A stretch of 64,000 nt of DNA from an uncultured Verrucomicrobiales bacterium (GTDB lineage Bacteria > Verrucomicrobiota > Verrucomicrobiia > Verrucomicrobiales > Akkermansiaceae), in contig CALGJQ010000036.1 of the NCBI GenBank assembly GCA_937928545.1, forward strand, positions 1 to 64,000. Reading direction: 5' to 3'. The notes beneath the pieces were generated by a model, which saw nothing but the letters and a program-made list of their open reading frames with translations, was not told the origin of the DNA and did not search any database. The translations under genes and the position numbers were made by a program. Shown piece after piece: positions 32,919 through 42,039 of this stretch; position 1 is the first letter of the stretch, and each line of letters starts with the position of its first letter.

Positions 32919-34370
32919 TTATTTGATACGAAGCGGCTTTGCGTTGGGGGGAACCCAGCCGTCTTTGTCGCGCTTGCGCTTGATAACCCAAGCCTCTTTG
33001 GCTTCGGAGACTTGGGCTGCGGTTGGGCCAGCGAGGGGCCACTCGGGGTCTGCGCGGTGGGCGTCTTTGAAGATGGCTTCCGCTTTTACGACAAGGGCGG
33101 GTTTGTCTTTTGCGAGGTTGTTTTTTTCGCCGGGGTCTTTTGCAAGGTCGTAGATTTCGATGGCTTTTTGGTAGCCATTGCGGACGGCTTTCCAGTCACC
33201 CCAACGGGCGGCTTGGATGGGGTTTCCGGTGTGGAGTTCCCAGTAGAAGTAGTCGCGCTTTGGGGCCTCTCCACCTTTGAGGTAGGAGAGGAGGGAGTGG
33301 CCATCGGTTTCGTATCCTGTTGGTGGGGTGGCTCCGCTCATTTCTACGAAGGTGGGTATGAGGTCCCAGAGGGCCCAGGGGGATTTATCGACCCGACCGG
33401 CGGGGACGGTGCCGGGCCACCAAGCGAAGGCGGCTTGTCTCAAGGCTCCTTCGTACATGCCACGCTTGTATCCACGGAGGCCGTTGGCGTCTTGTTTGAA
33501 GAGTTTGCCGATTTCGGAAGAGGGGTTGAAGGAGGATCCGTTGTCGCCGGTGAAGACGATGAGGGTATTTTTATGGATACCGAGGTCACGGAGCGTGTCG
33601 ACGAGTTCGCCGATGTCGGAGTCCACACGAGTGACTTGGGCGGCGTAGGATTTTTGGAGGAGTGACCAGTCTTTGTCTTTGTAAATGCCGAGGTCATCGA
33701 TCTCATGTGCGCCGTGGGGCAGGGTGATGGCGTAGAACATCATGAAGGGATTTTCGGCGTTCCCTTTGACCCATTTGATCATCTCGTTTTGGATGAGTTC
33801 TTGGGCGTAGGTTTTGCCAAGGCCTTTTCCTTTGTTCCCGGGGAGGGCGATCGCTTGGTCGTCATCGTAGAGGTAGGTGGGGAAGTAGGAGTGGGCGTGG
33901 CGTTGGCAGTTATAGCCGTAGAAGCGGTCGATTCCTTGCTTGTGAGGGGAGCCGGGGGTGTCGAAAAATCCCATGCCCCATTTGCCGAAGGTGGAGGTGG
34001 CGTAGCCGGCAGATTTTGCGACTTCGCCGATCGTGACGGTGTCGGCGGGGATGGGCCATTGGCCTTCGGGAACCATTTCGCGGTTTCCGCGGACGGGGCA
34101 TTTTCCGGAGTGGAGTCCGGTGAAGAAGACGGAGCGGCAAGGGGCGCAGACGGAGGTGCCGCAGTAGGCTTGCATGTAGCGGGTGCCTTCTTTGGCGAGT
34201 TGGTCGATGCGGGGAGTCTTGATGAGCTCCTGACCATAGACGCCGACGTCTCCTTGGGCGATGTCATCAGAGAGGATGAAGATGAAATTGGGCTTCTTTT
34301 CTTCGGCGAGAGCGAGCGAGGTGCAGGAAGAGAAGAGGAGGATCCTTTTTAGGAGTTGAGAGAATCTCAT
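32919..34370 (-). CDS. Exported arylsulfatase A-like sulfatase
   Basis: A 483-residue exported sulfatase with a signal peptide ending near A-L-A22. First metal block F-I-L-S-D-D at 31-36; formylglycine motif C75-A-P-C-R79; F-G-K-W-G-M-G (usual K-W-H-L-G position) near 130; F-T-G-D-N-G-S-S near 280. It belongs to the arylsulfatase A/N-acetylgalactosamine-6-sulfatase type, unlike its neighbour at 31259, so the two probably act on different sulfate positions. It starts 14 bases after the COG4091-like gene and may be co-transcribed with it, though the functions do not obviously match. Confidence 0.9.
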   Translation of the reverse strand: MRFSQLLKRILLFSSCTSLALAEEKKPNFIFILSDDIAQGDVGVYGQELIKTPRIDQLAKEGTRYMQAYCGTSVCAPCRSVFFTGLHSGKCPVRGNREMVPEGQWPIPADTVTIGEVAKSAGYATSTFGKWGMGFFDTPGSPHKQGIDRFYGYNCQRHAHSYFPTYLYDDDQAIALPGNKGKGLGKTYAQELIQNEMIKWVKGNAENPFMMFYAITLPHGAHEIDDLGIYKDKDWSLLQKSYAAQVTRVDSDIGELVDTLRDLGIHKNTLIVFTGDNGSSFNPSSEIGKLFKQDANGLRGYKRGMYEGALRQAAFAWWPGTVPAGRVDKSPWALWDLIPTFVEMSGATPPTGYETDGHSLLSYLKGGEAPKRDYFYWELHTGNPIQAARWGDWKAVRNGYQKAIEIYDLAKDPGEKNNLAKDKPALVVKAEAIFKDAHRADPEWPLAGPTAAQVSEAKEAWVIKRKRDKDGWVPPNAKPLRIK

Positions 34371-34384
34371 GGGATAGAAATACG

Positions 34385-35386
34385 TTAGGATTGAGTTTGG
34401 CTTTCGATGATTTTTCGTTGTTCGACCCAGAGGTGAGTGAGGGGGGAGTCTGGAAGGGTGGTGTTTTCTAAAGTGGGGGAATCTTTGGGAGGAGAGTTTT
34501 GTGGAAGGAGGTAGTGGGGGACGAGTTCGTCAGTGTAGGGAAGGAGAATGGGATGGCCATCGGAGTCGGCGTAGACTTCGCAGCTGGGGTAGCCGGGGGT
34601 GAGGATGGGTTGGCCGGCGGAAGCGGCGAGGATTGCTTTTGGGGTTTCGAAATATCCAAGGGGGAGGTCACGGCGGAGGAGGAAGTACGGCTTATCTCCG
34701 ACTTGAGGGAATTGCTGATTTTTGAGATGAGCGATTTGTTCTGGGTTGAGGGGCTTTTTGGGCTTGATGATGAGGTAGAGGCCTTGTTTGGCAGTTGAGC
34801 TGCGGACGAAGTCGACTTTGGGAAAGTCTTGGTAGGATTCGAGGTCGAAGGCGGGGATGATTTGGTCTGGGGTATCGATTTCCGGTCCAGTCATGCCACC
34901 TTCGGGAGGGAGGAATCCGAAGCCGTTGGCGAGGGCGGCCATTTCGTATTGGAGTTTTGGGGAAGGATTTGTTGGGCAGATTTGGCCGGCTTGCACGGTG
35001 TCGAAGCCCATGATGTGGGCTTCTTGAATCATGCTGGCGAGAGTTCCATGAGGGGTGCCTGCATCGGAGGTGATGATGATGCCTCTTTCATAGGCTTCGG
35101 CTTGCAGCTTGAGGCCGATGGCGACATCTACGAGGGGATTGGTGAGGATGAGGTGGGCGTTGTGTGAGATGGCGAGGAGGGATGAATCGGCCGCGAGGTT
35201 AAGGTCGCCGCTGGCTTCGACGAAGACATCGATGGGTTCGTTTTTGAAGAGGTTGCGGATTTCATGGAGGCTCGTCTCGCAGCGCCAAGCGAGGTCCATG
35301 CCATCGGTAGCGGCGACTTGAAGGGCGACACCTTGAGCGATGGGGCTTGTTCCGATGATTCCGATCCTAAGGGGGGTGTCCAGCAT
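34385..35386 (-). CDS. NAD(P)-binding homoserine dehydrogenase-like protein (COG4091 type)
   Basis: A 333-residue cytosolic protein that opens with a Rossmann loop, G-I-I-G-T-S-P-I-A, and continues with D-V-F-V-E-A-S-G-D and N-P-L-V-D-V-A-I-G, as in the predicted homoserine dehydrogenases that end in an SAF domain. The C-terminal part (about 205-310) with R-R-D-L-P-L-G-Y-F fits such an SAF-like domain. Members of this group are linked to sugar or amino-acid side pathways and few have tested activity, so the reaction is left open. It lies 42 bases after gluQ and 14 before a sulfatase, all on one strand. Confidence 0.65.
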   Translation of the reverse strand: MLDTPLRIGIIGTSPIAQGVALQVAATDGMDLAWRCETSLHEIRNLFKNEPIDVFVEASGDLNLAADSSLLAISHNAHLILTNPLVDVAIGLKLQAEAYERGIIITSDAGTPHGTLASMIQEAHIMGFDTVQAGQICPTNPSPKLQYEMAALANGFGFLPPEGGMTGPEIDTPDQIIPAFDLESYQDFPKVDFVRSSTAKQGLYLIIKPKKPLNPEQIAHLKNQQFPQVGDKPYFLLRRDLPLGYFETPKAILAASAGQPILTPGYPSCEVYADSDGHPILLPYTDELVPHYLLPQNSPPKDSPTLENTTLPDSPLTHLWVEQRKIIESQTQS

Positions 35387-35428
35387 GGGGGAATGATAGG
35401 GGGATTTGGGATGGGGATAAGAGCGAAT

Positions 35429-36256
35429 TTATTTTTTGAACATGGATTGGATCATTTCGCCGATTTCTAAAGTTGTGAGACCTTGTTTCCGGAGGGTGGC
35501 GATTGCGAGGGAATCAGATCGCTTGGCGAGGCGTTCGCCGGAATCATCACAGACGAGGCGATGATGGTGATAATTGGGTTCAGGAAATTCGAGGAGGGAT
35601 TGGAGAATGCGATGAATGTGGGTTGAAGGGAGGAGGTCTTCGCCACGGGTGACGAGGGTGATGTCTTGTGCCGCGTCGTCGACGACGACGGCGAGATGGT
35701 AGGAGGTGCCGATGTCCTTTCTTGCGAGGATGACGTCGCCGAGGAGATCAGCTTTCACGTTTGTCTTCGTTCCTCGCTGAGTTTGGAAAGTCAGGGGACC
35801 AGTGAGGGATGAGGCAATTTTGGAGTCGAGGCGCCACGCGGGTTCGGGGTCACTGGGAGTTGCTTCGCGTTTGCGACAGGTCCCCGGATAGAGCGGTCCC
35901 TCGGGGCCATGAGGGGCGCGGGTCAGGTGAGAGAGTTCGCTTTTGATCTCCTTGCGAGTGCAGTAGCAGGGGTAAACAACGCCGATGTCTTTCAGTTTTT
36001 CCAAGGCCTCCTGATAGTGATCGAGGCGATCTGACTGTCGCCAAGGTTCCTCATCCCAAGTGAGGCCGAGCCAGGTGAGGTCTTCGATGATCCCGTCATA
36101 GAACTCGGGGCGGACGCGGGTGTGGTCGATATCTTCAAAGCGGAGGAGAAAGCGCCCGTTTTTCTGCCGCGCGGCGGAGTGAGCGATGATCGCGGAATAG
36201 GCGTGGCCGAGGTGGAGTCTTCCCGTGGGGCTGGGTGCGAAGCGTGTGATCTTCAT
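35429..36256 (-). CDS. gluQ: Glutamyl-Q tRNA(Asp) synthetase
   Basis: A 275-residue truncated glutamyl-tRNA synthetase paralogue that attaches glutamate to queuosine at position 34 of tRNA(Asp). The catalytic core is complete: P-S-P-T-G-R-L-H-L-G-H (HIGH motif), R-F-E-D-I-D, a zinc site built from C-Y-C-T-R-K-E and P-G-T-C, and E-R-L-A-K-R-S-D-S in place of KMSKS. The anticodon-binding domain of true GluRS is absent, which marks this family. The call implies the cell has queuosine, whose synthesis genes are not in the window. Confidence 0.92.
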   Translation of the reverse strand: MKITRFAPSPTGRLHLGHAYSAIIAHSAARQKNGRFLLRFEDIDHTRVRPEFYDGIIEDLTWLGLTWDEEPWRQSDRLDHYQEALEKLKDIGVVYPCYCTRKEIKSELSHLTRAPHGPEGPLYPGTCRKREATPSDPEPAWRLDSKIASSLTGPLTFQTQRGTKTNVKADLLGDVILARKDIGTSYHLAVVVDDAAQDITLVTRGEDLLPSTHIHRILQSLLEFPEPNYHHHRLVCDDSGERLAKRSDSLAIATLRKQGLTTLEIGEMIQSMFKK

Positions 36257-36313
36257 GAAGTTCTCAAAAAGTATTAGCCCGATCAGGAAACATCGTCTAC
36301 TTGTTTGGCGAAC

Positions 36314-37831
36314 ATGAAGAAGGTTGTGATTGTCGGTGCTGGTCCGGGAGGTTTGTCCTCTGCAATGATCTTAGCTCATCGCGGTTTTGATGTCACGGTG
36401 CTTGAGAAAGCTGATCGTGTTGGTGGTAGGAATTCGGAGCTGAAAGTGGGTGACTACACCTTCGATATGGGGCCGACTTTTTTGCATCAAAAATTTACCC
36501 TTGATGAGATCTTTGCCGAGACGGGGCGGGAGAGCGCGGACTATCTGGATTTTGTGAAGCTGGACCCGATGACGAGGTTGACTTGGGATGAAGAGACCTC
36601 GATCGAGACGACCAGTGACATCGAAAAAATGGCAGCGAATATTGCTGAGAATTTTCCGGGGAACGAGGATGGGTATCGACGGTTTATGGCAGATCATGCG
36701 GCTAAACTGCGCGCGATTTATCCAGTTCTACAGAAGCCGTATCATAAGGTGACCTCCTACCTGAGGTCGGAGATGCTTAAGGTGATCCCATACATCGCGA
36801 CGACGAAGACGGTGGTGGATGTGTTGGAAGATTATTTCGAAAATGATCGGCTTAAGTTGGCCTTCACTTTTCAGGCGAAGTATCTGGGGATGAGTCCTTG
36901 GAAATGCCCGGCGCTCTTCACGATCCTGTCCTATACCGAGTATAAGTATGGCATTTACCACGTGCAGGGTGGCTTGTCTCAAATTTCAGAGGCGATGGCG
37001 AAGGTGGCGCGGGAAGAAGGAGCAGAGATTCGGCTTTCGACTCCCATGAAAGAGGTGGTTTTCAAGGGGAAGGAAGCCAAAGGGGTCTTGCTTGAAAATG
37101 GAGAGATTTTGGAAGCGGACCATGTCTTCATGAATGCGGACTATGCGCATGCGATGGTGAACCTGATGAATAGTCAGAGTGTGAAGCAGGAGAAAATGGC
37201 GGAGAAGAAGTTCTCTTGTTCGACCTTCATGCTCTATCTCGGCTTGGACAAAGTTTACGAAGATGAGCCTCACCATCACATTCTTTTTGCGGATGACTAC
37301 GAGCGAAATGTCGATGAGATTCGGGGGGAGAAGGAAGTCTCGAAGGACATGTCAATCTACGTTCGCAATAGCAGCGTGATCGATCCGAAGGTGGCTCCGG
37401 AGGGGCATTCGCAGCTCTATGTTTTGGTGCCCACCATTAATACGCGTCACGGTCATGACTGGGAGGCGACGAAGCAGGAGTATCGGGATTTGATTCTGGA
37501 TAAGATTGAGGAAAAGACGGGGATGAAGGATCTGCGTGAGCACATTGTGGCGGAGCGGATTTTGACGCCGGAGGATTGGCGAGATGGGAGTGATATTTTC
37601 TTGGGCGCGACTTTTAATTTAGCCCACACGATTGACCAGATGCTCTACTTCCGCCCTCACAATCGCTTGAAGGGCTATGACAATCTTTACCTTGTGGGTG
37701 GGGGAACTCATCCGGGGAGTGGCTTGCCGACGATTTTGGAGAGCGGGCGGATTTCTTCAAACATGCTTTGTGATAAGCTTGGAAAGGAATACTCGCGTGC
37801 GGACCTTGCTCCCGCTTTCTTAGAGGCGTGA
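36314..37831 (+). CDS. CrtI-family carotenoid desaturase (phytoene desaturase type)
   Basis: A 505-residue FAD enzyme. The N-terminus has the dinucleotide loop V-I-V-G-A-G-P-G-G-L-S-S-A with the V-L-E-K that follows, and the end has the CrtI fingerprint N-L-Y-L-V-G-G-G-T-H-P-G-S-G-L-P. These enzymes introduce double bases into phytoene or diapophytoene on the way to pigments such as lycopene. The step range cannot be told from sequence. A TTG at 36305 could add three residues, but ATG 36314 gives the usual M-K-K-V-V start. Its TGA overlaps the trmO GTG. No other carotenoid gene is near, so the pathway must be split. Confidence 0.88.
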   Translation: MKKVVIVGAGPGGLSSAMILAHRGFDVTVLEKADRVGGRNSELKVGDYTFDMGPTFLHQKFTLDEIFAETGRESADYLDFVKLDPMTRLTWDEETSIETTSDIEKMAANIAENFPGNEDGYRRFMADHAAKLRAIYPVLQKPYHKVTSYLRSEMLKVIPYIATTKTVVDVLEDYFENDRLKLAFTFQAKYLGMSPWKCPALFTILSYTEYKYGIYHVQGGLSQISEAMAKVAREEGAEIRLSTPMKEVVFKGKEAKGVLLENGEILEADHVFMNADYAHAMVNLMNSQSVKQEKMAEKKFSCSTFMLYLGLDKVYEDEPHHHILFADDYERNVDEIRGEKEVSKDMSIYVRNSSVIDPKVAPEGHSQLYVLVPTINTRHGHDWEATKQEYRDLILDKIEEKTGMKDLREHIVAERILTPEDWRDGSDIFLGATFNLAHTIDQMLYFRPHNRLKGYDNLYLVGGGTHPGSGLPTILESGRISSNMLCDKLGKEYSRADLAPAFLEA

Positions 37832-38502
37832 GTGAGGAAATTTCCATGAAGCCGATTGGGCGAGTTGAGAGTTGCTTCGGCGAAAAATTTGGAACGCCGA
37901 GACAGAGTGGGATTGTGCCGGAGGCGAAGGGGCGGGTTGTTTTTGAAGATGAGGTGCCGGCGGGGGCGTGTCGGGGCTTGGAGGAGTTTAGTCATGTTTG
38001 GATTATTTTTCTTTTTGATCAGGTGGAGGAAGGGGAAGAGCGTTGGTTCGTGCGGCCGCCGCGCTTGGGTGGGAATGAGAAGAAGGGAGTCTTCGCGACG
38101 CGTTCGCCCTTTCGGCCGAATCGCATTGGGCTGTCATTGGTGAAGTTAGAGGCGGTGCATGATGATGCGATTGAGGTGAGCGGTTTGGATTTGGTTGATG
38201 GGACGCAGGTGCTGGATCTTAAACCTTACCTTCCTTTTGTGGAGGCGATTGCGGAGGCGGAAGGGGGCTTTGCGAAGGAGGCTCCTAAGGAACTGGGGGT
38301 TGAATTTCCGGGTGAACTACGGGCTGGGTTGGGGGAAGATGAGCTAGCTTTGATCACGCGGATTTTGGCGGTGGATCCTCGGCCGGCGTATCACGATGAC
38401 GATGATCGGGTTTATGGCTGCTTGATTGCGGGAAGCAATGTGAAGTGGCGTGTGGAAGGAGAGCGGGTGATCGTTCTTTCCAGAGATGCCGACATTCGTT
38501 AG
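37828..38502 (+). CDS. trmO: tRNA (t6A37) N6-methyltransferase TrmO
   Basis: A 224-residue TrmO/TsaA-family protein that methylates N6 of t6A37 in tRNA(Thr) with S-adenosylmethionine. Family marks are P-I-G-R-V-E-S, G-T-P-R-Q-S-G, F-S-H-V-W-I-I-F, and the strongly conserved R-S-P-F-R-P-N-R-I-G with L-D-L-K-P-Y. The GTG at 37828 overlaps the preceding stop (GTGA) and gives the N-terminal length of E. coli TrmO; ATG 37846 is the alternative. tadA follows after 9 bases, so these form a tRNA-modification pair. Confidence 0.9.
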   Translation: MSEEISMKPIGRVESCFGEKFGTPRQSGIVPEAKGRVVFEDEVPAGACRGLEEFSHVWIIFLFDQVEEGEERWFVRPPRLGGNEKKGVFATRSPFRPNRIGLSLVKLEAVHDDAIEVSGLDLVDGTQVLDLKPYLPFVEAIAEAEGGFAKEAPKELGVEFPGELRAGLGEDELALITRILAVDPRPAYHDDDDRVYGCLIAGSNVKWRVEGERVIVLSRDADIR

Positions 38503-38511
38503 TCAGGGGGT

Positions 38512-39045
38512 ATGAACTTTGACTTTGAGAGTGAGCAGTCGATAGATGCTCAGAGTGATCTCTTTTTTATGAGCCAAGCATTGCGAGAGGCGAGGCGGGC
38601 TTATGAAGTGGGGGAGGTGCCGATTGGGGCGGTCATTGTCAAAGATGGACAGGTGATTGCGCGCGGGTGGAATCAGGTTGAGACGCTGAAGGACGCGACG
38701 GCGCATGCCGAAATGCTCGCGCTGACCTCGGCTCAGACGGCCTATGGAGATTGGCGACTGGAGGGCTCGACACTTTATGTGACGAAGGAACCTTGTCCGA
38801 TGTGCGCGGGAGCGATCGTGCACTGTCGACCGGATCGAGTGGTTTACGGAGCGATGGATCCGAAGGGCGGTGCGGCGGGGGGTTGGATTAATTTGCTGCA
38901 GAGTAATCCGCCGCTGAACCATCGCTGTGAAATCACGATGGGCGTGATGGAGGAGGAGTGTGTGGGAATGTTGAAGAGTTTTTTTAAGGAAGCGCGGGAG
39001 AAGAAGGCGGCGTTGAAGGCGGCGCAGATTCCGCCTTCAGAGTGA
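38512..39045 (+). CDS. tadA: tRNA-specific adenosine deaminase
   Basis: A 177-residue zinc deaminase converting A34 to inosine in tRNA(Arg)ACG. The zinc and catalytic residues are intact: H-A-E-M-L-A-L, with Glu as proton shuttle, and P-C-P-M-C-A-G-A-I. V-G-E-V-P-I-G-A-V-I-V is the family's opening strand. The first 20 residues are an acidic extension, and the C-terminal helix ends in F-F-K-E-A-R-E-K-K plus a short tail. A decayed copy of that helix stands at 40919, beyond the next two genes. Confidence 0.93.
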   Translation: MNFDFESEQSIDAQSDLFFMSQALREARRAYEVGEVPIGAVIVKDGQVIARGWNQVETLKDATAHAEMLALTSAQTAYGDWRLEGSTLYVTKEPCPMCAGAIVHCRPDRVVYGAMDPKGGAAGGWINLLQSNPPLNHRCEITMGVMEEECVGMLKSFFKEAREKKAALKAAQIPPSE

Positions 39046-39081
39046 TTGAGCGAGATGAAGAGCTTTGAGACCTAAATAACA

Positions 39082-39837
39082 ATGACAGATAGTATTCAGA
39101 AATTACTCAGTGATCTGGAGTCTGAGCGTAGATTAGAGATTCTCTATGCTTGTGAATCGGGCAGTCGGGCGTGGGGATTTCATTCGCCGGACTCAGATTA
39201 CGATATTCGTTTTATTTATCGGCGTCCGGTCAAAGACTGTTACTTGGTGACAAGTGGCTCGGACACGATTGAGATTCCAATTAAAGATGACCTAGATCCC
39301 GGTGGGTGGGAGTTGCGGAAGGCACTCGGGCTTTTAGCGAAATCAAATGGCGCGCTCATCGAGTGGCTTCATTCGCCGATCGTGTATCGAGCGAATGAGG
39401 AGTTTCTCAAAGAAATGCGTGAATTGGCTCGTGATAATCTCTCGCGGCGTGGGCTTGCTAATCATTATCGAGGAATGGCGCACCGGGTGGTTGAGACAGG
39501 ATTGAAAGAGGAGTCGCCAAGTGGGAAGGCTTACCTCTATGCGGTAAGGGCGACTTTGGCGGCACAGCATGTGATCGAGACTGGCACACCTCCTCCGGTG
39601 GAGTTTTCGGATTTGCTCCACTATTTAATCCCAGAGGATCGTGAGGCAGTCGATTTTCTTCTAGAGTGGAAGAAGACAGCAGGGGAGAAAGATTCGCCCG
39701 AGCGTATGTCCACGATCGATCGGTTTGTGAAAGAATTGCTGGAGCAATTCGGGCGCATTTGTGATCAGCTTCCGAAGGACCCACCTTCGCAGGATCCTTT
39801 TAATGAGATGCTCCACCGTTGGACGCTATGGCCGTGA
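39082..39837 (+). CDS. RlaP/YcgL-like nucleotidyltransferase, first of a tandem pair
   Basis: A 251-residue predicted nucleotidyltransferase of the RlaP type (COG3541). The polymerase-beta-like active site is clear: G-S-R-A-W-G-F-H-S-P-D-S-D-Y-D-I-R-F-I-Y, with G-S and the D-x-D pair. A helical domain follows, including Y-R-G-M-A and K-A-Y-L-Y-A-V-R. Related proteins are predicted from genome context to take part in RNA end repair; no RNA ligase or kinase is encoded nearby. It stands 36 bases behind tadA. Its TGA overlaps the ATG of the second member by one base, so both are made together. Confidence 0.8.
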   Translation: MTDSIQKLLSDLESERRLEILYACESGSRAWGFHSPDSDYDIRFIYRRPVKDCYLVTSGSDTIEIPIKDDLDPGGWELRKALGLLAKSNGALIEWLHSPIVYRANEEFLKEMRELARDNLSRRGLANHYRGMAHRVVETGLKEESPSGKAYLYAVRATLAAQHVIETGTPPPVEFSDLLHYLIPEDREAVDFLLEWKKTAGEKDSPERMSTIDRFVKELLEQFGRICDQLPKDPPSQDPFNEMLHRWTLWP

Positions 39838-40907
39838 TGAAGAAGGAAGAATTCACGCTGGACCGGGTGCGTGAGCGGGACCTCTTGCTTTTTGAAGCAG
39901 TGAGTGGGAGTCGCTCCTTTGGAACTCATCATGAGCGGTCGGACACGGACTTACGCGGGATTTTTGTGGCCCCGGAATCGTTTCGTTTGGGTCTCGATGA
40001 GGTTGAGCAAGTGAGCGATGAAAAAAGTGACGAGGTCTATTATGAACTGGGTCGCTTTGTCAGCCTCTTGCTGAGCAACAATCCAAATATTGTTGAGCTT
40101 CTTTATACCCCGGAATCTTGCGTGAGGTATCGCCACCCGGCCTACGAGCTTCTGAAGCCGGAGATCTTTTTGTCGAAACTGTGCCGTAAGAGTTTTGGAA
40201 ACTATGCGATGGGGCAGATCCGCAAGGCGCGTGGATTGAATAAGAAGATTGTCAATCCAGAGCCAAAAGAGCGCCGCCATTTGCGAGAGTTCTGCCATGT
40301 ACTGGATGGGCAGGGTTCGCTGTCTTTGGTGGAGTGGCTGGAAAAGCTAGAGTTGAAAGAAGCGGACTGTGCTCTCGTCGCGGTGAATCATGCTCCGGGA
40401 ACCTATGCCATTTTTGATTTTCCGGATGGGCGGGGAATTTTCACCAACAAAGATGATTCGTCAGTGATTTGTTCCTCTGTTCCGAGAGAGGCTTACCCCG
40501 TGGCATGGATGAATTGCAATCTCGATGCCTTTAAAGCTCATTGTCGATCTCATCGGGAATACTGGCAATGGGTCGAGCTTCGAAATGAGGAGCGTTATGA
40601 AACGAATAGCGCACATGGGCAGGGATACGACTCGAAGAATCTTATGCATACTTTGCGCCTTCTGGAGCAGGCGATTGAGATCGCACGCGAAGGTCGGATT
40701 ATCCTTCCCCGACCGAATGCGGAGTGGCTTAAGAAGGTTAAGTCCGGGTGCTATGGATATGAAGATCTGTTGAAGATTGCGGAGGAGAGGAATGAGGAGA
40801 TGGAGGAGGCTTTTGAGAATAGCGGCCTTCCAGCAGCGCCATCACGTGAGGAGGCTCAAAATATCCTTCTTAAAATCCGTGAAAATTTTAGGAGCAATGG
40901 ATCCTAG
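39837..40907 (+). CDS. RlaP/YcgL-like nucleotidyltransferase, second of a tandem pair
   Basis: A 356-residue paralogue-like partner of the gene before it. The active site reads G-S-R-S-F-G-T-H-H-E-R-S-D-T-D-L-R-G-I-F, again with G-S and D-x-D. It is about 100 residues longer, mainly through a middle segment containing G-S-L-S-L-V-E-W-L and A-I-F-D-F-P-D-G-R-G. Sequence identity between the two is low outside the active site, so they are not a recent duplication. ATG 39837 is chosen because it overlaps the upstream TGA; ATGs at 39819 and 39828 are in frame. Function is likely nucleotidyl transfer to RNA or a related acceptor, unproven. Confidence 0.8.
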   Translation: MKKEEFTLDRVRERDLLLFEAVSGSRSFGTHHERSDTDLRGIFVAPESFRLGLDEVEQVSDEKSDEVYYELGRFVSLLLSNNPNIVELLYTPESCVRYRHPAYELLKPEIFLSKLCRKSFGNYAMGQIRKARGLNKKIVNPEPKERRHLREFCHVLDGQGSLSLVEWLEKLELKEADCALVAVNHAPGTYAIFDFPDGRGIFTNKDDSSVICSSVPREAYPVAWMNCNLDAFKAHCRSHREYWQWVELRNEERYETNSAHGQGYDSKNLMHTLRLLEQAIEIAREGRIILPRPNAEWLKKVKSGCYGYEDLLKIAEERNEEMEEAFENSGLPAAPSREEAQNILLKIRENFRSNGS

Positions 40908-40918
40908 AGTTGGCGCGG

Positions 40919-40984
40919 CTGCAAGTTGTGAAGTTTTTTAAAGAGGCGCGGGAGAGGAGGATTATCGGGCCTATTGGATTTTGA
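40919..40984 (+). pseudogene. Decayed tadA 3' end
   Basis: Twenty-one codons plus stop after the second nucleotidyltransferase. They encode F-F-K-E-A-R-E-R-R, against F-F-K-E-A-R-E-K-K in the C-terminal helix of TadA at 38974-39006, with 20 or so matching bases. The rest has drifted. It suggests that the two nucleotidyltransferase genes split or followed a tadA tail. Confidence 0.4.
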
Positions 40985-41780
40985 GTTTCGATGAGCTATC
41001 AGCATCAGCTTCCTTGAACTGACCCTCTTGTAAAAATCGCAAGGTCAGTTTGATTGCATCCGGGCGCTTCATAATCATCGGGTGGGTGCAATGCAGCACG
41101 ATATGGTCAGTCATCCCTTCAAGCTTGGTGTTCTCGATGGAGACTTTTCCATCATCCGACCCCGGAATCATAGCGCTGTTGATCGGGTTGATGGATCGGT
41201 CACCGGCGATAATGCCCACTGGGTAGTCAACTTTGCCGAGAGCGAGAGGAGGGCTTGTCTTGGCTGTTCCGAGTTGATCACCGGCAGGGCCATTGATCAT
41301 TTTGAAAGCGCGCCAGTGACCGATACGATCAACGACCTCACTGCCTTGGTTTGGTGGTGCCAGCATCACTACACGTCCCAGCTCCGGAGCTTGATGACGG
41401 GAGAGTAAGTCGCGAACTAAAATGCCTCCCAGTGAATGGGTCACGAAATGGATCTTTGTTGCGCCTTGGTTCCGACATTCCTGCACCGCGGGAGCAAGAT
41501 GCTCGTCCGCGAGCTGTCGAATGGTTTTCTTCCGTGACGGGTAATCGAGGATCGTCACGGTATAGCCTGCTTTTTGCAGGGTCTTAGCCATCGAGTTCAT
41601 CGAACTCGCGCTCCGGGCCATTCCATGCACCAAAATAACATGCTCGTTTTCATTCTCTATCCGATCTGCCTTCACCGTTTCAACATAAGGAGCGATCAAG
41701 ACAGCTGCAGTAGCGATTAGGCAGTAGAAGAAGATGGATTTTCGAGAGAGTCGAAAGGGGCGCTGAAATAGACTGAACAT
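40971..41780 (-). CDS. Exported or membrane-anchored alpha/beta hydrolase (lipase-like)
   Basis: A 269-residue alpha/beta hydrolase. Residues 16-34 are hydrophobic (signal peptide or anchor). H-V-I-L-V-H-G-M-A-R is the oxyanion region, T-H-S-L-G-G-I holds the nucleophile Ser, and a late H-C-T-H-P region may supply the catalytic His. It resembles PGAP1-like/triacylglycerol-lipase-type esterases. The substrate is unknown. It stands alone, converging with the nucleotidyltransferase pair. Confidence 0.78.
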   Translation of the reverse strand: MFSLFQRPFRLSRKSIFFYCLIATAAVLIAPYVETVKADRIENENEHVILVHGMARSASSMNSMAKTLQKAGYTVTILDYPSRKKTIRQLADEHLAPAVQECRNQGATKIHFVTHSLGGILVRDLLSRHQAPELGRVVMLAPPNQGSEVVDRIGHWRAFKMINGPAGDQLGTAKTSPPLALGKVDYPVGIIAGDRSINPINSAMIPGSDDGKVSIENTKLEGMTDHIVLHCTHPMIMKRPDAIKLTLRFLQEGQFKEADADSSSKLKIQ

Positions 41781-41789
41781 GGTGAAAGG

Positions 41790-41933
41790 CTAGACTGAAG
41801 TCTCTCGATCTGTCCCATTGATCATTTCAATCCAAGCATCGATTGAACGTGGGGTGTTCTGATGAAGCCAAAATAGGACTTCGGTATGGCAATCTTCACT
41901 CTGCCTCTTGTTTAAGTGGCGACCGCGAGTCAC
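41790..41933 (-). CDS. Possible 47-residue peptide or gene-tail relic
   Basis: A minus-strand frame from GTG 41933 to TAG 41790 encodes a protein-like sequence with V-L-F-W-L-H-Q-N-T-P-R-S and D-A-W-I-E-M-I-N-G. The frame is open for another 14 codons upstream without an ATG. It lies between the ROK gene side and the hydrolase. It may be the tail of a lost gene; no family is recognised. Confidence 0.28.
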   Translation of the reverse strand: MTRGRHLNKRQSEDCHTEVLFWLHQNTPRSIDAWIEMINGTDRETSV

Positions 41934-42039
41934 TCGACGGCTCAGTCTTACGCAGAAATCCAGATTCGATTAAGGAGATGAGGGTTTTGCCATTTTAGCC
42001 TGACAAGGCCCCGTCGCCTAGCGTGGAGGTGAAGGACTT

